From assembly GCA_965153455.1 (NCBI GenBank), contig OZ234497.1, positions 13,130,302-13,194,301 on the forward strand: DNA of 64,000 nt. The letters run 5' to 3'. The stretch comes from Sphagnum compactum (lineage: Eukaryota > Bryophyta > Sphagnopsida > Sphagnales). Every line of letters begins with the position of its first letter. Within the stretch, counting starts at the first letter, position 1. The notes under the pieces are model-generated. The model did no database searches. It saw only the letters and a program-made list of their open reading frames with translations, and was not told the DNA's origin. The position numbers and the translations under genes were made by a program. This document shows positions 58,746-64,000 of this stretch, one piece after another.

Positions 58746-61700
58746 TCTATGCCTTCTTACTATGGTCCTTACAGTTATAATTCTAAAATTAAGGGTGGTC
58801 CTTGGTGGTTATTTTCATTTGATCACTTGGATTACAATAGTTTATATAAGGATTCTCAAATGGTCACTACAACACAATGAATATTATCTTGTAATAGTTA
58901 TTAAAAAATAATAATTGGGAATATTTATCATAAGTTAAAGTACCTATTGTTAAATCTATTAACTAGTTATTAGGTGCATCCCAAAGTCCAACTTTTTTTG
59001 TGTGTATATGTTTTTTTTGCAATGAATGACTTTGATTTGGCTTAGGGGGTTGAAAATTTGAAAATTTGGACATTTCCCTAAAACAAATTTACATTGTCAA
59101 AATAAAATTAATAAAAAACACCCAATCCTCTCCTAAAAATATGACAATCAATACAAAGAAGTCATGTGCTCCTTTGGACATCTAAAGATCAAAACTTGTA
59201 ATGGCAAACACACAATCAACTAACACAACATAAATTTGTTTAATCGTTTCAACAAAATCTGGTAACATTTAAGCAAATGTTTTTTCTAAAGGGGAATACA
59301 ACACAAGGGCATAATCTCAAAATTAAATTTTTAACCAATCCCTTTCAACAAACTAAATAAGCAAATGGTTTATGACAACAAGAAGACCCAAGTTTTCCAA
59401 AAGTTCGTTATATTGCACATTGTTTTTTTTTAAAGGGTCTATTGTTCCCAAAAATTTAAGGATGGCATTTAAATTTACTCCATGCATTTCTTTTTTGCAA
59501 GTTGTTTTTAAATGACATTTGTCATGTTGTTCATTCATTTAAATTTTTTACAATTAATCCATGGTTTACATCCATTTTTTTTTTCAAAACAATTATACCA
59601 TTATTTTTTAAATATGACCTAGCCTTTTTTCAACCTTGTTTGTTGGTCCAACATTGAAGGTGGACCGATTGGAGTGCATTATAATAGACAACACAACACA
59701 TAATATGTGAAGCTTTGACATCAATTTTTGAACTATCATTTACATAATAAAATGTCTAAGCCAAAAAAAATTTATTATGAGGCTTCCATTTCATTTGTTG
59801 TTCATTAGGTACTTGGCAATGTTTCAAACCTTTCTAACATTTCGTCTTCATTCATTTCCCCCATTGACAACTCATCTTCATTAATAAAAACATCATCCAA
59901 AACATGGTTCTATTTTATACAAGATGTATTACCAAACCAAGGTTGAAAAAGCCAAATAAAAAATGTTTTCAAAAATTTAAAGATTTTTTGGTGTGTTTCA
60001 ATTATTTATTATTGATTTTATATTTATTAAAAACTTGAAAGATGTAAAAAAGGAAGAAATTACAAACATTTACAAGTATGATATGCAAGTACAATGTGTA
60101 ATGTGTTCCTAGTCACTGACTTTTAGAATGATGCATAAGGTAAAACAAATGTTGATGTAAATATGCAAATGCAAGATTGTTGTCTGTTCACAAGAATGTT
60201 TTAAAAATGCAAGTGCAAATTCAACTTCCTTTATTAAAGTTTGAATTCAAGAATGACCTGTATTCCTACAAAAACAAAACAAAACACAAAGAAAGAACAA
60301 AAACAAAAAATTAAAGATGTACCTTAAAATGAGAAGCCAAACATTTCTAAGTTGAACATTAAGAAAAATAATTTAAGAATAGCTCTAAACTAAACATCAA
60401 TAAAAGTCAAGCAATTGCAAATTGAGCACCAAGAACAAGGGCCAATTAACACCAAAAGAATAAAAGTTGAACATTAAAAACAAGAACTTAGCACCAACAA
60501 AAGTTGAACACCAAAAAAACATCAAACACCTCCCACAATCATCAAACATAAGTGCAAAACAACCAAACACCTCTTAGTCAATGCTAATGATAACTCCAAA
60601 AACCCAAAATGCAAATCAAAATGATAGTAATCAAAAAAACCATTTACAATGTGAGTTTGAAGAGTTGTAACCTTTTTTATGGAGTTCAAATCTTGTTTTG
60701 GATGAAAGAATCACAACACCTTAAACCTAAGACTAAAACTTAGCCGCTTTAAACCTTACCCCTAAACCTTATCTAAGAAAGGTCTAATAATTAGACCCCA
60801 TGGTTAAAGGATATAACCAATGTGGGGTGGGTGTTTGTTTTTGTAATGGGTATTAATGGGTATCAGACCAGGTACATGCATATATGTTTGCCAGTTCTTA
60901 CTTTTTCTAAAACCCCGACCCCCCTCCTACTCGACATTTTAAAAAAGTAACACCTATCTTCACTTCATAATTGGTGATTTAAAAATTTCAAGTATCCATA
61001 ACTGGACCGGGGAGAATAACAAAGTAAGGTGTCTCTCAAAAACTCGAATCAATTACCATTTCATACTTGAATTGCACTACCTTTAGATTAAATTTTTTTT
61101 TCAGGTTTTCTTAACTATTACAAATAATCAATATGCCTTTTCAATTATGATTGGTGCTTGTACATTCAAATAACACATGTACTCAAGCTTGCAAAACATT
61201 AATGTTGTTTTAAACTATTAAAAGTTTGCCTTGTAAGCTTAAAATTTTTTAAATTATTTGTCAAAGCCTTAAAAACTTGGCAAAAACCTGGCTTTGTAAG
61301 ACATTGTCGAAGACCCAACATGTGTTTTTAAGGGGGTTCTTCCAAAAACCTTGATAAAAGAACCTTTTTGTATCGCCTACGTTTCTATCAAAGATCCATG
61401 CCTTATACTCGATTAATCACATACCCTAACCTTTGCCCCCACCTCATAATCGCCCCTCTTTGGGTTTTTTAGACCTGAACTTGGGCAATTTTTTAAATCT
61501 CCTAAAACTAAAAAAACCAGACCTAAGCGATTTTTTGAATTTTTATTTTCAAATACTTGGACCCAACTATTATCAAAAAAATAAAATACTTGCCCACACT
61601 AAATATAACCTACTCGAGTTTCAAGATTCAAAAAAATCAAGGGATTGAATTTTTTGGGATTCAAGTTTTTATTTTTGGTACAAAATAGGTAGGGTATCAA

Positions 61701-64000
61701 CCCAAGGTATCACTTTAGTTAATACCATCAAATATTTCCAAAAAAATTGGGTTGAACCTTAACTTAATTGGTACCTGCCCAACACTATAAATTCTTTTCT
61801 AAAAAGGAAAAAAATATGACTTTAAAACTTATATCAAAAAATTCTCTCCTAGAAAAAAAAGAATATTTTACCTACTACTTAAAAGTGTGAGATATTTTGT
61901 GTTTAAGGTAAAGTTCAAACGTGACGCATTAGCAAAATATATTGGCAATGCCCTTTTTCAAAGGCTTTACATAAAGTAAAGACAATGTCTAAAAGATTAC
62001 TTTCAAACTTATCCATATGCTAAATTGATATATTAGAAAAGACATTGTACAAATATAAGACACATTTTCAATATCAACATGATTGATAAAACTTGTAAAC
62101 ATATTTAAAAAAATATTGATTACGCCACAATTAAATCTTATTAATGCATTTTTTTACCCTAATCACTCTAAGGAATACCATAGAACTCTAGATAACTTTC
62201 CATCTCTTTTTTTATTTTTAAAAATTTCACCTTTGGATTATTCATTCTTGGTTTTTTTTGGTCAATTGTTATTTTATAGTTATTGCCATTATAATTATCT
62301 TGATTTATAATTTTTTGTCCATAATCTATTTGTGTTTTTCATGCAAGTGGGAAATTCAAATCATTAAAAGAAAAATAGGATCTTGCAACTAATCCTTGCA
62401 ACTAATTTTTAATCACAAGAAACATATCCAACTAAAATACTATTAATTACATTTGATAAATCACATGTGACCATAACCAAAAACAACATGGTCTTTGGAT
62501 GGAAATTAAAAGTCAAGAAAATATATTTTAATCCTTTGACCTATTGTCATTTATGATTAACATGCAATTGACTTGGTTAACATTAACAACAAATGATGTG
62601 TTGACGTGTAATAACATTTAAAAATATTATAGAAATATTTTTGTTTAATTTGAAAAAATCCACATTGTCTATTTTGGACAATTTTATATCACAACACTTG
62701 ACATAATAAAATTTGCTAGGTGACATATTGATTGTGTCCATTTTTTGATAGTCAATTATTTGTGACATGTGGCACACTTTTAAGCCCAATTTCATGCATT
62801 TCATGGTTCATGATAGGGTCACAAAGGTGTGAGGTAAATTGTGTGGTTTGATCGATTCCTACATCAAATACATTGGGTGTTTTCTTTTCAATCATTTGTA
62901 GAAGTTTCCCATTGTTTATTTGGAGGCACCTTATAATGATGAATCTTTTTCCTAAACAAGAGGAAGAGCTTCTAGCTACTCTTTGAAAGTGGGAAAGAAA
63001 ATTATGCCTACTTATAGGTGTGAAATCATTCCCACTCTTAAGGAGTAAACTTAAAAACCTAATTTTTTTACACCTTATAATCCATGGATGTTGAAGGATT
63101 AGGTAACCAACGAAAGGATGTTGGTTACTAGAAATCATTAAAGCACAAGGATACCATAATTATTTATGGTATTTAGCGTTTTTGAGTTGGTTACCCAACA
63201 TAATCATCTATTTAAAAATTTGAAAGTAACCACATAACTTTCATGTGGGTGGATGAAAACTTTCATAACCTTTTTGTGAGATGGGCTAAAAAATATATAA
63301 CCCTCTTCTCCATGGACAAAAATCCATAATTGATCTCTATTCAAAAGAGGAAAAGATTATGTTGTAGTTTTAAATTAGGGATGTTTCATGTATGAATCAT
63401 CATGGGGATTAATGGTAGTCACATCAACTTATAACATGGTGTGCTAGTGAAATATACATTACTTTTGGAAATTGTTAGAAGTTTTGGTGATGCACTTTTG
63501 GTAGTTTATTAACTTTTGCTTGTTTTTCAAATTTGGAATTTTGCAATTTATGTACTTTGCATGATGAATGAAGATGGAGTTAATATTTCTTGGTTTTTTT
63601 TTTTTTTTGGTGTGGATAATGTGGCACTTGTTCAATTGGTGTTTACTAGTTGGGATGTGTTGGAGTTGTCATGTTTGTCATTTTCTAGTTTTTGGGTGGT
63701 TTGAAGGCAATTGTTGTGAAGATGGTGTGGGAGAACTTGAATTTAAGAAGGAATGCAATGTGGAGAAGGATGCTTAGTTTTTTTGACTCTTAAATGTTGT
63801 AGGTGGTATGATTAGTGTTAATTCTTTAAAAAAATTCTTGTGTGTAATTACATTGCTTTGTACCTGCCTTTATACAAAATGTTTGGAGAAAAGGGATGCA
63901 AGTCTAGACAATGTTAGGGCTTTGTGAAGGAGAGTAGATATTGAAAATTTACATTATTTGTTGTTGATGGTTTACTTTGAGAATTCTTGAATTATTTTGA
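58746..64000. other. AT-rich intergenic DNA to the window end
   Basis: No convincing exon, RNA gene or mobile element. The longest frame (62752-63138, minus, 128 codons) has no recognisable domain and lies in unbiased AT-rich sequence. Confidence 0.5.

Overview
The window is nuclear DNA of a land plant. It carries plant-type intron-split genes, TTTAGGG telomere-like repeats, AAACCCTAA telo-boxes, and plant Ty1/copia and LINE retrotransposons. The species cannot be fixed from the sequence. The AT-rich, gene-poor background, short introns and LINE type make a non-seed plant (bryophyte, lycophyte or fern) my best guess, and it is only a guess. Four protein genes are convincing: two tandem PHO1-type phosphate exporters (SPX-EXS), ribosomal protein eL38, and an eIF(iso)4G translation initiation factor. 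Everything else is transposon debris, tandem repeats and AT-rich intergenic DNA.

Layout: 1-3.6 kb is low-complexity DNA. From 3.6 to 8.4 kb a decayed LINE (minus strand) sits inside a small terminal-inverted-repeat element; an uninterrupted copy of that element lies in intron 1 of the first PHO1 gene. From 8.7 to 10.6 kb there are tandem repeats and short telomere-like stretches. 10.6-15.3 kb is featureless. PHO1 copy 1 (12 exons, 850 codons) is at 16997-24070. A candidate non-autonomous Helitron with a G-rich core lies at 27174-27599. A dead copia element occupies 28121-33131. An inverted-repeat element lies at about 35.6-36.4 kb. PHO1 copy 2 (12 exons, 881 codons) is at 39428-44686. RPL38 (minus) is at 48083-48292, next to a 98-bp satellite array and between two direct repeats. 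eIF(iso)4G (minus, one exon) is at 50694-53345. From 53.6 to 64 kb there is repeat-rich intergenic DNA, including a very well preserved MITE with 45-bp inverted repeats and an 8-bp target duplication (55284-55516).

The two PHO1 copies share exon phases and nearly all exon lengths. Homology extends into upstream and downstream DNA, so a block of roughly 9 kb was duplicated in tandem and then modified separately: intron 1 swelled in copy 1; a MITE entered intron 5 and the start of exon 11 was duplicated inside intron 10 in copy 2. RPL38 and eIF(iso)4G are neighbouring translation genes on the same strand, both uninterrupted and both with telo-boxes upstream.
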